From NCBI GenBank assembly GCA_025360585.1, contig JANYBW010000099.1, forward strand, positions 1 through 64,000: 64,000 bases of DNA, given 5' to 3'. The notes beneath the pieces are model-generated. The model ran no database searches, was not told the origin of the DNA, and saw only the letters and a list, made by a program, of their open reading frames with translations. The translations under genes were made by a program, and so were the position numbers. Positions 1 through 9,248 of this stretch are shown in pieces. The DNA is from Actinomycetes bacterium (lineage in GTDB: Bacteria; Actinomycetota; Acidimicrobiia; IMCC26256; PALSA-610). Every line of letters starts with the position of its first letter. Within the stretch, counting starts at the first letter, position 1.

Positions 1-883
1 CTGCATCGTCGTAGACACAACGCAACGTTTCGTGCAATGAATACTGAGGTTTCCACCCGGTGCGGGTTTCGATTTTGGTTGGGTCGCCAACCAGTCGGGC
101 AACTTCCACCGGACGCACCAACGCAGGGTCGGTTTCGAGGCTGAGTTCGCGGTCCGCGAAACCTGTCATGGTCTCGGCGAGTGCGCGAATAGAATGGCCG
201 GTGCCGGTGGCAACGTTGTATACCTCGCCCGGTTCACCGTGTTCCATGAGCAACACATAGGCACGAACGACATCACGGACATCGAGGAGTTCGCGGATCG
301 GATCCAGGTTCCCGACCACGATCGAATCCTGGGCTTCTCGTTGTGCCCGCACGACCCGCTGGGCGAGTGCCGGTGCGACAAAGCTCGGCGATTGGCCAGC
401 TCCGGTGTGATTGAACGGCCGCACCCGAACGGTTTCTAGCCCGTGGCCATACCACGCCTGTTGGGCAAGCAATCCCGCAGCGGCTTTCGATGCGCCATAC
501 GGCGTGGTTGGCCGCAGCGGCGTTGCTTCATGAATCGGAACTTCGTGCGCTTGAATTTTGCCGTATTCCTCGGAACTCCCGATGACCACGACCCGCTGCA
601 CGTTCAGCGCTCGGCTCGCGTCGAGCACGTTCATGGTGCCTTCGACATTGATACGCAGGACTTCGGTCGCCGCGTTCCACGAATCACCAACGTGCGTGAA
701 CGCGGCCAGATGAAAGACGACGTCGGGGCGCAGTGATTCAAACTGATCGAGCACAGCAGGCGCATCTTGAATATCGAGACCATCAACGCGGTCGATGGGA
801 AGCGCGGTGTGACCCATGGATTCGAGGAGCTCGCCGAGGTGCCGGCCGACGAAGCCTTTCCCACCGGTGATGATTGCGCGCAT
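1..883 (-). CDS. NAD(P)-dependent sugar-nucleotide epimerase/reductase, GDP-6-deoxy-4-keto-mannose reductase-like (partial)
   Basis: The gene runs off the left edge, so its 3' end is missing; 294 codons are present. It is an extended short-chain dehydrogenase. The Rossmann motif GGKGFVG lies at residues 7-13, the SSEEYG segment at 103-108 and the catalytic YxxxK (Y129, K133) in YGASK. The SSEEYG context and a region reading RELLDVRDVV are typical of GDP-mannose 4,6-dehydratase and RMD enzymes, which supply GDP-D-rhamnose or a related 6-deoxyhexose. That substrate is inferred from family resemblance; a UDP-sugar epimerase is possible. I chose the ATG at 883 because GAGG lies 6-7 bases upstream; an in-frame ATG at 898 is the alternative. 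It follows a glycosyltransferase gene on the same strand and is the last visible gene of the leftward glycan operon. Confidence 0.8.
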   Translation of the reverse strand, partial: MRAIITGGKGFVGRHLGELLESMGHTALPIDRVDGLDIQDAPAVLDQFESLRPDVVFHLAAFTHVGDSWNAATEVLRINVEGTMNVLDASRALNVQRVVVIGSSEEYGKIQAHEVPIHEATPLRPTTPYGASKAAAGLLAQQAWYGHGLETVRVRPFNHTGAGQSPSFVAPALAQRVVRAQREAQDSIVVGNLDPIRELLDVRDVVRAYVLLMEHGEPGEVYNVATGTGHSIRALAETMTGFADRELSLETDPALVRPVEVARLVGDPTKIETRTGWKPQYSLHETLRCVYDDA

Positions 884-938
884 GTTGCCTCGTTGCATGT
901 AGGTAGGACTGTGGCAGCAACGTGCGCCGCCCGAACGT

Positions 939-2084
939 TCAGTGCGTTGTCCGTGAGTGGTGCAAATAATGTTGCTGGGCGGCACGGTACGCCACAAGGT
1001 GGGTATCGATGCAAGCCGACCACGTGTACCTCGCTGCGATCTGCGGGCCCCGTTCGCGAAGCGCTACTGCATTTATGGGATTCATCGCTTGTTGAATGGC
1101 GTCGGCGAGGAGCTGAGGATTACCCGGAGGAACTGCAATTCCGCCGTCGTCGATGAATTCATCCATCGCGGTGCCCGAACTCGTGACGACAGGCGCCCCG
1201 CACGCCATGGCTTCGAGCACGGGCAAGCCGAAACCTTCGGCCAGCGATGGATACACAACGACACTGGCTTGCCGGTACAAAGCGGCAACCGTCGCATCGT
1301 CGATGTAGCCAGTGCGGACTACTGACGTGACGACTGCATGTTGCTGGATCGCGTCGCGCAACGCCTGGGTGCCCCAACCATCGCCTCCCGCAATCACGAG
1401 TCGTAGTTCGGGATGTCTCGTTCGCAGTTGTGCAAATGCTTCGACCAGCGTTGGCAGGCCTTTGCGAGGTTGAACCGTGCCGACGAATGCCAGAAACGGG
1501 GCGTGGATCCCGCGTCGCTCGAGGAGCGGCTGGTCGGTGTCGTCGCTCAATTTCGTACCCACCGAGAACCGATTGTGGTCGACACCGTGATGCGCCACGG
1601 TGATTGGCGCAGCATCGGCGACGATTGCGCGCAAACGGTTCGCGGTCGTCGCCGAGACACAGATCACACCGCTAGCGTTGGACGCGTTTCGGGTGATGGC
1701 CCGACGAAAGAATGCGACTTTGATCCGCTCGTGGGTTTCGGGCTGATCAAAAAAGGTGAGATCGTGCACCGTCACGATCGAAGCACACGCCAGGTCACGG
1801 GGCAATGTGTAGTGAGGGCCATGCCATACATCGCAACCAATCGATCGCGCGACCCGTGCCGCCCGCGTGGCTTCCCAAAGAATGCGGCGAGGGCGATCAT
1901 CGGCAACAATGCGATGTGTCGTGGCCGACGGTGCGACTTCCTGCCAGCGCGCATCGCCTTTGCGCGCGATGAGGTGCAGCTCTACTTCGGAGCGCTGGGC
2001 GAGGCCGATTGCGAGTTCGAGTGTGTAGACCCCGGCTCCGACTGGCTCGGCCGGCACCGCGGACACATCGAGGGCGATTTTCAC
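939..2084 (-). CDS. Glycosyltransferase family 4 (GT-B fold)
   Basis: A 381-residue cytoplasmic GT4 enzyme that would transfer a nucleotide-activated sugar to a growing glycan. The N-terminal half opens with KIALDVSAV and holds a GAGVYTLEL loop where acceptor-binding glycines are expected. The C-terminal half carries the nucleotide-sugar signature EGFGLPVLE, an E-x7-E motif. The start is a GTG and the upstream gene ends about 10 bases before it, which fits translational coupling. Donor and acceptor cannot be read from the sequence. It directly precedes the sugar-nucleotide reductase in transcription order. Confidence 0.88.
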   Translation of the reverse strand: MKIALDVSAVPAEPVGAGVYTLELAIGLAQRSEVELHLIARKGDARWQEVAPSATTHRIVADDRPRRILWEATRAARVARSIGCDVWHGPHYTLPRDLACASIVTVHDLTFFDQPETHERIKVAFFRRAITRNASNASGVICVSATTANRLRAIVADAAPITVAHHGVDHNRFSVGTKLSDDTDQPLLERRGIHAPFLAFVGTVQPRKGLPTLVEAFAQLRTRHPELRLVIAGGDGWGTQALRDAIQQHAVVTSVVRTGYIDDATVAALYRQASVVVYPSLAEGFGLPVLEAMACGAPVVTSSGTAMDEFIDDGGIAVPPGNPQLLADAIQQAMNPINAVALRERGPQIAARYTWSACIDTHLVAYRAAQQHYLHHSRTTH

Positions 2085-2094
2085 CAGCGCAACT

Positions 2095-3168
2095 CTAGGG
2101 CTCGGCGATCACGCGCCGGTAGAGATCTGCGTGGCGTTGTGCAGAAGCGCTCCATGTGAAACGACGCGCGCGTTCGATACCCGCGAGTGAAACCGCGCTG
2201 CGGTAGTCCGCAGCCATGAGCGATTCCAGCGCGCCGCCGAGTGCGTCGGGGTCATCAGGCCGCACCCGGAGCCCACCGTTGCCGACTACCTCTTCGAGCG
2301 CACTGCCGTTGACCACGACGGTCGGGCAACCGCGACTCATCGCCTCGACTGCAGGAAGACCGAACCCTTCGTAAATCGATGGAATCGCACAGGCGACCGC
2401 GCGTCGGTAGAGCGCGTCGATGATTGTCCAACGGAGAGCACCGAGCCTGCGTACTCCTGGTGCTTCGAGATCGCCGACGTCGCCCCAACCCTGCGGACCG
2501 ACAATCAGGAGCTCAAGGTCAGGGTGACGACTGCGAAGCGCTTGATGCGCTGTTACCAAATGGTGCAAACGTTTGCGAGGCTCAACGGTACCTACTGTGA
2601 GCAGAAACGGTTTCTGTTGTTCGATAGCGTTGAGGCGACCATCTATTTGCTCATCGGTCATTGGTACGGGCGGATCGGTACCCAAATACGCGACTTCGAC
2701 CTGCTCAGCTCGAAAACCCAATGAATACAGTTCATATTGCGTGAACTGCGATGGCGCGAGTACGAGCTGCGCGTGTTGACGCGCCAGGCTCAGACCTCGC
2801 TCATGAAATGCTCGACCACGTTTGGTTGTCGTGTTAGGAAACCGGTGAAACGCAACGTCGTGGGCGGTGACTACGAGCGGACGACCGCGGACGGCCGGGA
2901 TCGCAAGGCTTGGCGCATGCACGAGATCGGCTTCGACTTTGACGGTTGGTCGTCGCAGCCGATGCCACGCCTCGTAGCGCATCGAGCCGTTCGGCCAACC
3001 GATATCGGTGTAGTTGACGTGTACTCCGGCGGGCTCGTTGCCCGCGGCAAATGCCTCGACGTTTACGCCAAGGCGCGGCAGTTCTTTCATGAGCGCTCGG
3101 ACGTAGCGAGCGATACCACCGGGAACTTCCTGGACGAGCTGCCCCGCGTGGAGCGCGATCGTGGTCAA
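2095..3168 (-). CDS. Glycosyltransferase family 4
   Basis: A 357-residue GT4 enzyme. The N-terminal domain contains QEVPGGIARYVRAL, the flexible glycine-rich loop seen in WbnH/PimB-like enzymes. The donor-site motif is EGFGLPAVE, followed by the usual GCPTVV strand. The likely start is the TTG at 3168, which overlaps the TGA stop of the preceding gene as TTGA; no ATG or GTG is available near the expected N-terminus. The overlap argues for obligatory cotranslation with the neighbouring GT4 gene. Linkage specificity is unknown. Confidence 0.87.
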   Translation of the reverse strand: MTTIALHAGQLVQEVPGGIARYVRALMKELPRLGVNVEAFAAGNEPAGVHVNYTDIGWPNGSMRYEAWHRLRRPTVKVEADLVHAPSLAIPAVRGRPLVVTAHDVAFHRFPNTTTKRGRAFHERGLSLARQHAQLVLAPSQFTQYELYSLGFRAEQVEVAYLGTDPPVPMTDEQIDGRLNAIEQQKPFLLTVGTVEPRKRLHHLVTAHQALRSRHPDLELLIVGPQGWGDVGDLEAPGVRRLGALRWTIIDALYRRAVACAIPSIYEGFGLPAVEAMSRGCPTVVVNGSALEEVVGNGGLRVRPDDPDALGGALESLMAADYRSAVSLAGIERARRFTWSASAQRHADLYRRVIAEP

Positions 3169-4298
3169 TGCACTAACGAGCTAAATACGCCGTGGAGTTC
3201 ACGCGCACACTCGATCCACGAAAATTCAGTGACTCGTTGGAATCCCTTCGAGATCAGGCTCGTGCGGATTGTGTCGTCTTCAACACAATTCGTGATCGCT
3301 TCGGTCAGCATTGTTTCGTTGGTGGCCTCGACGAGCAGTGCAGCGTCGCCGGCGACTTCGGGAATGGAACCAGAACGAGCAGCGATGACGGGCACCCCAA
3401 CGCTCATCGCTTCCAACATGGGAAATCCGAATCCTTCGTACACACTCGGATACGCGAGCGCGAGGGCATTGCGAACGAGCCAGCCCTTCGCAGGCTCGCC
3501 GAGCGGGCCCGTGAGCACGACGCGCGCGGCGATATCGGGGTGCAATCGTGAAATCGCCGAATCGATTTCGGGGCGAGCGGAGCCGTCGGCGCCAGCCAGA
3601 ACCAGTCGCAGGTCCGCGTGTCGCGCCGCAACCGGAGCGAACGCGGCAACCAGATGCGCAAGATTTTTCCGAGGTTCGAGCGTGCCCACCGCAAGCAGGT
3701 AGGGCACGCCATTCGCGATTGCGCCGAACCGAGCCAATTCCGCCGGAACGCCGAGGGCCGGGGGTAGCGACGGGACCCCTAATGCAATGACGTGGATTCG
3801 ATTCGCCGCGCGTAACCCTGGACCAAATATTTCCTCGCACTCGTTCGCGACAAACTGCGATGGAACGTGCAGCACCGCGCCGGCATGGATCGCTCTGCGC
3901 ACGATCGGTTCCAGTGCTTGTACCTGGGGTGAACACAGTGATCGGTGGCGCACCATCGAGCAGTCGTACATCGCGATCACGGTTGGGAGACGGCTCGGCG
4001 GCACGAGATAATTCGTTGCGTATAACACGTTCGCGTCGCCGAACGCCCAATCAATACGTGGCTTATCGCGACGACTCCACATTTTCACCAGTGCACCGGC
4101 ACCGGGAATTGTCCGGGTGCTCTCGGGCAGTTGATCGCGTTCCTGGCGCGCGCGCGTACTGATCGCGTACGGCTGTACTCGAGGCCCATCGTCGATGAGT
4201 GCCAGGCCCCCCATCACTTCGATGATCGAACGTGCGATACCTGTGCGATTCCCCGCGAGGGGAGTGACGTCGATGGCGACCGTAATGGGCTGACTCAC
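3165..4298 (-). CDS. Glycosyltransferase family 4
   Basis: A 377-residue GT4 enzyme that begins ITVAIDVTPLAGNRTGIAR, with the GIAR loop near residue 20. The donor-binding E-x7-E motif is EGFGFPMLE. A VGTLEPRKN segment just after the domain linker is a common GT4 feature. The start is a GTG at 4298, 36 bases from the preceding GT2 gene, the widest spacing inside this operon. It is similar in plan to the next two GT4 enzymes but clearly not a recent copy of either, so each probably adds a different sugar. Confidence 0.87.
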   Translation of the reverse strand: MSQPITVAIDVTPLAGNRTGIARSIIEVMGGLALIDDGPRVQPYAISTRARQERDQLPESTRTIPGAGALVKMWSRRDKPRIDWAFGDANVLYATNYLVPPSRLPTVIAMYDCSMVRHRSLCSPQVQALEPIVRRAIHAGAVLHVPSQFVANECEEIFGPGLRAANRIHVIALGVPSLPPALGVPAELARFGAIANGVPYLLAVGTLEPRKNLAHLVAAFAPVAARHADLRLVLAGADGSARPEIDSAISRLHPDIAARVVLTGPLGEPAKGWLVRNALALAYPSVYEGFGFPMLEAMSVGVPVIAARSGSIPEVAGDAALLVEATNETMLTEAITNCVEDDTIRTSLISKGFQRVTEFSWIECARELHGVFSSLVH

Positions 4299-4334
4299 AG
4301 CGTGGAAACTACCGGGTACTTTCGAGCGACCCGT

Positions 4335-5384
4335 TCACAGGCGTTCGATGGTGGCTTGCGGCTGGTATTTGGCGATCAGCGGGGCGTGCGCATCGCACCA
4401 CGAACCCGGCGCTCGGACGGTGGTGAACATGAAGAGGCGATCACGTAAAAACTGTCGGATTTGTTCGTACGGAGCAATCGCGCCTTCGCTGATTCCTTCA
4501 CTGGTGCCTTCAGTGGTGCTCGTGAGTGTGTTGTGTTCAAGATCAACAACCAGCGTGCGTTGCGTTGCTCCGATATCGCGTGCTGCATGGAAACGGTGAG
4601 GCTCTCGCTCTAAGTCGTAGATGTGCCAGCGAGTAGCGAGTTGGCTTTGGTGTCGACGAACGAAACGCGTTTGTTGGGTACTTCGCAGCGACTCCGCGCG
4701 TGTGCGGTCTCCTGCCGATGCGCCTTGTGCATGCACGATCGCGACGGCCGGCACGAGCGTGGTGCGGAATCCTGCTTCGGCCAGCGCGAACGCGAAATCG
4801 ACATCTTCGTAAAATGCCTTGCCGTAACCGCAGTCAAATCCGCCGAGATCTCGATAGGTCGCGGTGCGCAGGACCCAACACGCCGCGGAACCATACGGAA
4901 CCGTCCGCTGGGTGCTTCGGTTGAGGTCCTCGAGTTTGCGGCCCGCAAACATTGGCTCGGCGCGGCCGTCGCTGTCGATGTTGCAGCCGGCTTCCTGCAC
5001 GGAGCCATCGAGGTTCAACAAAATCGGCACGGCAATGCCCGCGGTTGGATCGTTTTCTAGTGCCGCGATCAACGGTTCGAGCCAGCTCGGCCCGACGATG
5101 GCATCGCTGTTCAACAGGCAGAGAAGGGGGGCGATTGCCGCGTTGACAGCAAGGTTGTTTCCGCCGGAAAATCCACTATTGATTGGATTTTCGATGAGCT
5201 CGCCGGCGTGCAGGTTGGCCCGGAGCCAATCAAGCGTGCCGTCGTTTGAGCCATTGTCGACGACGACGAGTTGGTGCGGAATCGTTGTATGGGCCCGGAG
5301 TGCTTCTATCGACTCGCGGACCCAACGCAGCGCTCCAAAGGTCACCATGCAAATCGTGATCTGGGGAGTCTCAGACGTCGTCAC
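4335..5384 (-). CDS. Glycosyltransferase family 2, rhamnosyltransferase-like
   Basis: A 349-residue GT-A fold enzyme. The first strand and nucleotide site read TICMVTFGALRWV followed by DNGSNDGT near residues 42-49. LLNSDAIV supplies the acidic metal-site region, and FYEDVDFAFALAEAG holds the catalytic-base acid typical of WbbL-like rhamnosyl- or galactofuranosyltransferases. About 100 C-terminal residues after the histidine of IVHAQG do not match a standard domain and include a low-complexity GTSEGISEGA stretch. The GTG start overlaps the stop of the upstream gene as GTGA. It is the only inverting-type GT2 in the operon. The sugar added is unknown. Confidence 0.85.
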   Translation of the reverse strand: MTTSETPQITICMVTFGALRWVRESIEALRAHTTIPHQLVVVDNGSNDGTLDWLRANLHAGELIENPINSGFSGGNNLAVNAAIAPLLCLLNSDAIVGPSWLEPLIAALENDPTAGIAVPILLNLDGSVQEAGCNIDSDGRAEPMFAGRKLEDLNRSTQRTVPYGSAACWVLRTATYRDLGGFDCGYGKAFYEDVDFAFALAEAGFRTTLVPAVAIVHAQGASAGDRTRAESLRSTQQTRFVRRHQSQLATRWHIYDLEREPHRFHAARDIGATQRTLVVDLEHNTLTSTTEGTSEGISEGAIAPYEQIRQFLRDRLFMFTTVRAPGSWCDAHAPLIAKYQPQATIERL

Positions 5385-6445
5385 GGCGACCGGCGTAGTC
5401 GTCCGACGACTTTGTCCATCAGCGTCCGGGACTCCCTGGCCGCGGCGATTTGGGCTTCGGCGTTGGCCCGTGTGGCCTGTACGTAATCCGCGAATACCAC
5501 GCGTTCGTGCGTCAATCGAAGTTGCAATTGCGCAACCGTTCTTCGCAACGCGGCGACTTCCGCATCAACGATGAGTGTCTGGGGCGGCTGCGCTGACGCT
5601 GCGATGGCGAACCCGTCGAACATCTCGTCGAGTCGCTCAATCGCTTGCGGTACAGCAAGCGGCTCTGGGGTTCCCTGATGGGTAATCGCTTCGACTCCGT
5701 ATGATTGCGCGGCGGCGCGAACCGCCGCGTCGTCGGAGATGACGAGCTTCGCGTTGGCTATCGCGGTGATGCGGTCGTGGAGGCCGCTACGGCCGAGTGG
5801 TAGCAAGATTGTGGATGATCGCAACGCCGTCGGGAACGTCTCGACCGTTTCAACGTCCGCCATCACGACGATTGTTGCGTTGCCGAAGGATGTAGTGAGT
5901 TCGCGTATCCGATGGACCGTCGCATCGGTGCTAGCACCATCGACCACGACGGCCGGGCCGCCTTGCGGCCACCAATGCATTGCCTGCAGAAAACTCAATC
6001 GTTGCCCAACCAGCGCGTGACTCCAAACGCGCGGCGCGAGAGATGCGCCGTCACACAGATTGTTCCAGTCGGCGATTCGGAGCTGCGGTGGAGGCTTGAT
6101 AAATGCCGCGGTAGCGGTTGCGATTGCCTGTGCGCTCATTGGCGGGTGATCCTGGTACTGGTGAATATCGATTGTCCCGAGGCGTACGGCGAAGTCGAGA
6201 TTTTCGGCGATGTCGTTGATTGCGTTCGGGTTGTCGAAACCAAGTGAGCTCACGGAATCGGATGCCGCGACCGCGATCGGGCGGGTCGAGCCGAACGGCG
6301 CAAACGAACGGATTACCGCATTGGGTAACCGGCGGCGAAGCTCGTGGTTGGCAACGCGCCAAGCGACCTGAACATCGAATTGATCGACATCGAATTGCCC
6401 CCACAGCCCGATCGTTGGGCTGCTGGCAGAGATGGCGAGGGTCAC
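5381..6445 (-). CDS. Uncharacterised glycan-locus protein, possibly polysaccharide pyruvyl transferase-like
   Basis: A 354-residue protein with no domain I can name firmly. The N-terminus (IGLWGQFDVDQFDVQVAW, then a helix ending RRRLP) resembles the opening of polysaccharide pyruvyl transferases. A later segment (GLHDRITAIANAKLVIS, then QSYGVEAI) resembles the family's C-terminal nucleotide-binding half. The usual RLH triplet is absent; DDAAV stands in its place, so activity may be altered or lost. The last 80 residues are predicted coiled coil (VAALRRTVAQLQLRL) ending in basic residues. It starts at a GTG 4 bases after the preceding gene and overlaps the next by 4 bases, so it is produced with the glycosyltransferases. 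Confidence 0.55.
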   Translation of the reverse strand: MTLAISASSPTIGLWGQFDVDQFDVQVAWRVANHELRRRLPNAVIRSFAPFGSTRPIAVAASDSVSSLGFDNPNAINDIAENLDFAVRLGTIDIHQYQDHPPMSAQAIATATAAFIKPPPQLRIADWNNLCDGASLAPRVWSHALVGQRLSFLQAMHWWPQGGPAVVVDGASTDATVHRIRELTTSFGNATIVVMADVETVETFPTALRSSTILLPLGRSGLHDRITAIANAKLVISDDAAVRAAAQSYGVEAITHQGTPEPLAVPQAIERLDEMFDGFAIAASAQPPQTLIVDAEVAALRRTVAQLQLRLTHERVVFADYVQATRANAEAQIAAARESRTLMDKVVGRLRRSP

Positions 6446-6449
6446 CTCG

Positions 6450-8951
6450 TCACGATATCGGGTGATCGTGATGGGGCCGTTGTGCTGCGGGTCGGGGTGC
6501 TGCGGGTCGGGGTGCTGCGGGTTGTGGGTACGGATTCGCGGCGGGGAGCGCCGTGCAAATGTCGAGGAGTGAAGCGGCCAGGTTGTTGAAACCCCACGTC
6601 GTGGCGTGGGACTTTGCGCTTTGGCCCATGTTCGCAGCGGTGTCGGTATCGGTCAGCACCTCGGCAATCGCATCGCCAATTATTTCGACAGTCGATTCTG
6701 GAGGGATGAGCCGAATGATGTCGCTCGGTAGATCGGATGCGGTCGTGATCGACGTGATGGTGGGAACTCCGTGGGCGATTGCGTCGCAAAGCGCGGCACT
6801 CGCTTCGCCGCGAGTCACCGTACGCAATTGGACTGCGACATCAGCGCGCCGCAGCCAATCGTTGTAATGCTCTTCGGAGATGAACCCGGTGAAGGTGACC
6901 GAATCCGTGAGCCCGCAGTCGCGGGCGATTGCTTCGAGCTCGTGGCGTAACCCCGCGTCGAGTTCGCCGACAAACACAAGTCGTAGAACTTGTTCGACCC
7001 GTTGGCTCGCGTGGGCAACCGCGCGAATGAGATCGGCTGGCCGCTTCATTGAATCCACCCAGCCCATACTGACAATCAGTTGCGGCGGCGAAGGATTCCG
7101 TTGCTCGATTGCGCTATCGAACTTCGGGAACGGCAGCGGCAATACGTGGATCGAAAGGTCGGCGGGTGCTTCGGTTCGTGCGATCGCTGCCGCTGCGTTC
7201 GTATTGACGATGAGCGCCCGCGCGTTGCTCAGCAGCCCTCGTAACATTGGGAATTGCAAATCGTCGTAGGTATCGGTGCGCCACCAATTGTTGTCGCGTA
7301 GTCCTGCCGATGAGCCGTACCACTGTTGCGCGAGTTCGCGCATAGCGGTGCGCGCGGTTTGAATGGTCGCCGGCGTGGCTTCGTTGCCATTGAGAAATAG
7401 TCCCTGGCTGGTGAGATACAGGCCAGCGAGATAGGCGTCGTGCAGCCAGACAATGCCCGGGTATCGCAACGCTGCCGCCAAGGTTTTGCGGTGATAATGA
7501 CCGTTGCCAATCGTGTAGATCACTGAGTCGTAGGCACCATGGTGGATCGTTCGCCCGAAAGCCTCAACCGGATAATGGCCATGAATACGGCGGTTTCGCT
7601 CGGAAGGCATGCGATTATCGCCTTCAGTAAACCAATCAAGCGCGCAGTCGACAGCCAGGGCGTCACTGACCCGCGCGTTGAAAGTCCCGATTCCTGATTT
7701 TGACGGCGGGAAGGGACCGAGCATCGCGATGTTCGGTCGCGTCGTTCGTGGCGTCGGAGTGCGAGTTGGGTTCTGCGTTCGCGCCGCTGATGCCGCGCTG
7801 AGGCTCGCCGCGCGTCTTGTCCATGCGCGCATCGTTGCGTCGGCGACATTGGGCCATGTGTGCGTGGCCGCCGCACTCGCGGATGCGTCGGTTAAAGCTG
7901 TCCGGAAACTCACGTCTTGGAGCGCTCGTTTCAGGAGCTGTGTGAGCGCTTGGTCGTCGCCAGGAGCGAACGTTGAGGGTTCGAAATCGAGTATTTCGGG
8001 GATCGATGTGGCGTTGGTCGTGATCGCCGGCACTCCGCACCGCGCCGCTTCAAGTACGGGCAAGCCAAAGCCTTCGTACCTCGACGTCATCACGAACACG
8101 CTCGCATGGCAATACAAGGCACGGAGTTCAACGTCAGTGATTTGACCAGTAAATACGACGTCGTTTGGCGTTAGCCCGACGGCTTCGATCGCGGTGCCCC
8201 ACGCTTTGATGCCCTCGGGTGGCAAGCTGCAGGCCACCACGAGTTGCATGGTTGCACGCAGGTCGGGATCGAGATTGGCGAAGGCACGAAAGAGTGTCTC
8301 GGTATCTTTTCGAGGATCGCCCCATCCCGTCACAGTGAATACGTAGGGTTTCTTCACGACCGCAGGTACGGAATCATGAACCGGATGAAAAAATGAGGAT
8401 CCGCCAGTGCCGTGATTGACCACGCGCTGAGGATCCAACGAAAATATCGAAATCGCATCGGTTCGCGTGTGTTCGGAAATCGTCAACACGAGATCCGCGG
8501 TGCGAATGAGGCTGGCGCGGCGCCGAAACAGTGCAATGGTCGCCGAAGTTCGCTGGTGAATTTCTGGGAACACGAACGGGATGGCATCGAACACCATCAC
8601 TGAGAGCACATCCGCGGTGCGCAGCGCGTGGCGCACCACGACGCCGCTGCCAGGTTCCGTGGGTTCGAAGGGCGACGGCACGTGATAGATGACCCGCTCC
8701 GCGCGGTCGGATGCAGCTCGCAACGTCGCGGGCACGTTCCAACGCAAAAGGTCGATGTCGATCCAGCGTTGAGGAACGGGCGGAAGTTCCAATGTCGGGT
8801 TCAATACCAATGCAAGCAGCGGCGCTTTCGCGTCCAGCAACGCATTGACGTGATCGGTGATATAGCGACCAATGCCTCGATCACGATGTAGCGGATTCTG
8901 AAGGGCTTGGATGTCGAAGACAACTCCAAATGGCAAAAGCGAGTTCGTCAA
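6450..8951 (-). CDS. Bifunctional protein with two GT4 glycosyltransferase domains
   Basis: At 833 residues this is about twice the usual GT4 length. Domain 1 (about 1-380) has GIGRYITDHVNAL near the N-terminus, FTVTGWGDPRKD after the linker and a clear E-x7-E motif EGFGLPVLE. A Thr/Pro/Arg-rich linker follows. Domain 2 (about 395-800) begins IAMLGPFPPSKSGIGTF and has IVSMGWVDSMKRP; its donor motif is weaker (RGEASAALCDAI), though a glutamate and a later acidic residue remain. The C-terminus is a low-complexity tail with three PAAPR-type units encoded by a 15-bp tandem repeat. The likely TTG start overlaps the stop of the coiled-coil gene. The two domains may add consecutive sugars; whether both are active is unknown. 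Confidence 0.85.
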   Translation of the reverse strand: MTNSLLPFGVVFDIQALQNPLHRDRGIGRYITDHVNALLDAKAPLLALVLNPTLELPPVPQRWIDIDLLRWNVPATLRAASDRAERVIYHVPSPFEPTEPGSGVVVRHALRTADVLSVMVFDAIPFVFPEIHQRTSATIALFRRRASLIRTADLVLTISEHTRTDAISIFSLDPQRVVNHGTGGSSFFHPVHDSVPAVVKKPYVFTVTGWGDPRKDTETLFRAFANLDPDLRATMQLVVACSLPPEGIKAWGTAIEAVGLTPNDVVFTGQITDVELRALYCHASVFVMTSRYEGFGLPVLEAARCGVPAITTNATSIPEILDFEPSTFAPGDDQALTQLLKRALQDVSFRTALTDASASAAATHTWPNVADATMRAWTRRAASLSAASAARTQNPTRTPTPRTTRPNIAMLGPFPPSKSGIGTFNARVSDALAVDCALDWFTEGDNRMPSERNRRIHGHYPVEAFGRTIHHGAYDSVIYTIGNGHYHRKTLAAALRYPGIVWLHDAYLAGLYLTSQGLFLNGNEATPATIQTARTAMRELAQQWYGSSAGLRDNNWWRTDTYDDLQFPMLRGLLSNARALIVNTNAAAAIARTEAPADLSIHVLPLPFPKFDSAIEQRNPSPPQLIVSMGWVDSMKRPADLIRAVAHASQRVEQVLRLVFVGELDAGLRHELEAIARDCGLTDSVTFTGFISEEHYNDWLRRADVAVQLRTVTRGEASAALCDAIAHGVPTITSITTASDLPSDIIRLIPPESTVEIIGDAIAEVLTDTDTAANMGQSAKSHATTWGFNNLAASLLDICTALPAANPYPQPAAPRPAAPRPAAQRPHHDHPIS
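6482..6526. repeat. 15-bp tandem repeat, three copies
   Basis: Three head-to-tail copies of gtgctgcgggtcggg, the third with two changes, lie inside the 3' end of the double-GT4 gene. On the coding strand they encode repeated P-A-A-P-R units. The length is a multiple of three, so copy-number change would keep the frame. Confidence 0.9.
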
Positions 8952-9199
8952 GACGGGTCTGAGGTGTTCAGTAGCCCAGCAATCCGTTGCTCAAGGCGCT
9001 CGACCGTCCGCTGCAACTCGTAGGTCAGCTCGACGAGGGTTGCGACGTCGGCTCGCAGTGCATCGGTGATCGCTTGCGATTCATTGCGCATTGCTTGTTC
9101 TACGGCGCGCCCAACCGCAAGTTCGATTCTGCGCTCGAACGGTGCGATCGCCCGTTTTGCAATTGCTTTTGGTCCGCTGCTTTCGGGTTCAATTGCCAT
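8948..9199 (-). CDS. Small coiled-coil protein of the glycan operon
   Basis: An 83-residue charged protein with heptad-like spacing (AVGRAVEQAM, then LVELTYELQRTVERLEQRI), so probably an elongated helix or oligomerisation element. No enzymatic motif is visible. I chose the ATG at 9199 because a TACGAT -10 element ends 8 bases before it and because a longer reading would run into the divergent gene at 9249. It is the first gene of the leftward operon and its TGA overlaps the TTG start of the double-GT4 gene. A scaffold or chain-length role is conceivable but not shown. Confidence 0.65.
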   Translation of the reverse strand: MAIEPESSGPKAIAKRAIAPFERRIELAVGRAVEQAMRNESQAITDALRADVATLVELTYELQRTVERLEQRIAGLLNTSDPS

Positions 9200-9207
9200 C
9201 GGGATGC

Positions 9208-9240
9208 ATCGTAGATTGTGTCGGGCACCTCGGCTACCTT
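9208..9240. promoter_or_regulatory. Divergent -10 elements between the glycan operon and the methyltransferase-like gene
   Basis: On the minus strand TACGAT (9213-9208) ends 8 bases before the ATG at 9199. On the plus strand TACCTT (9235-9240) ends 8 bases before the ATG at 9249. The 49-bp intergenic space leaves almost no room for leaders, so both transcripts would start at or next to the start codon. Confidence 0.55.
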
Positions 9241-9248
9241 CATGCTCA

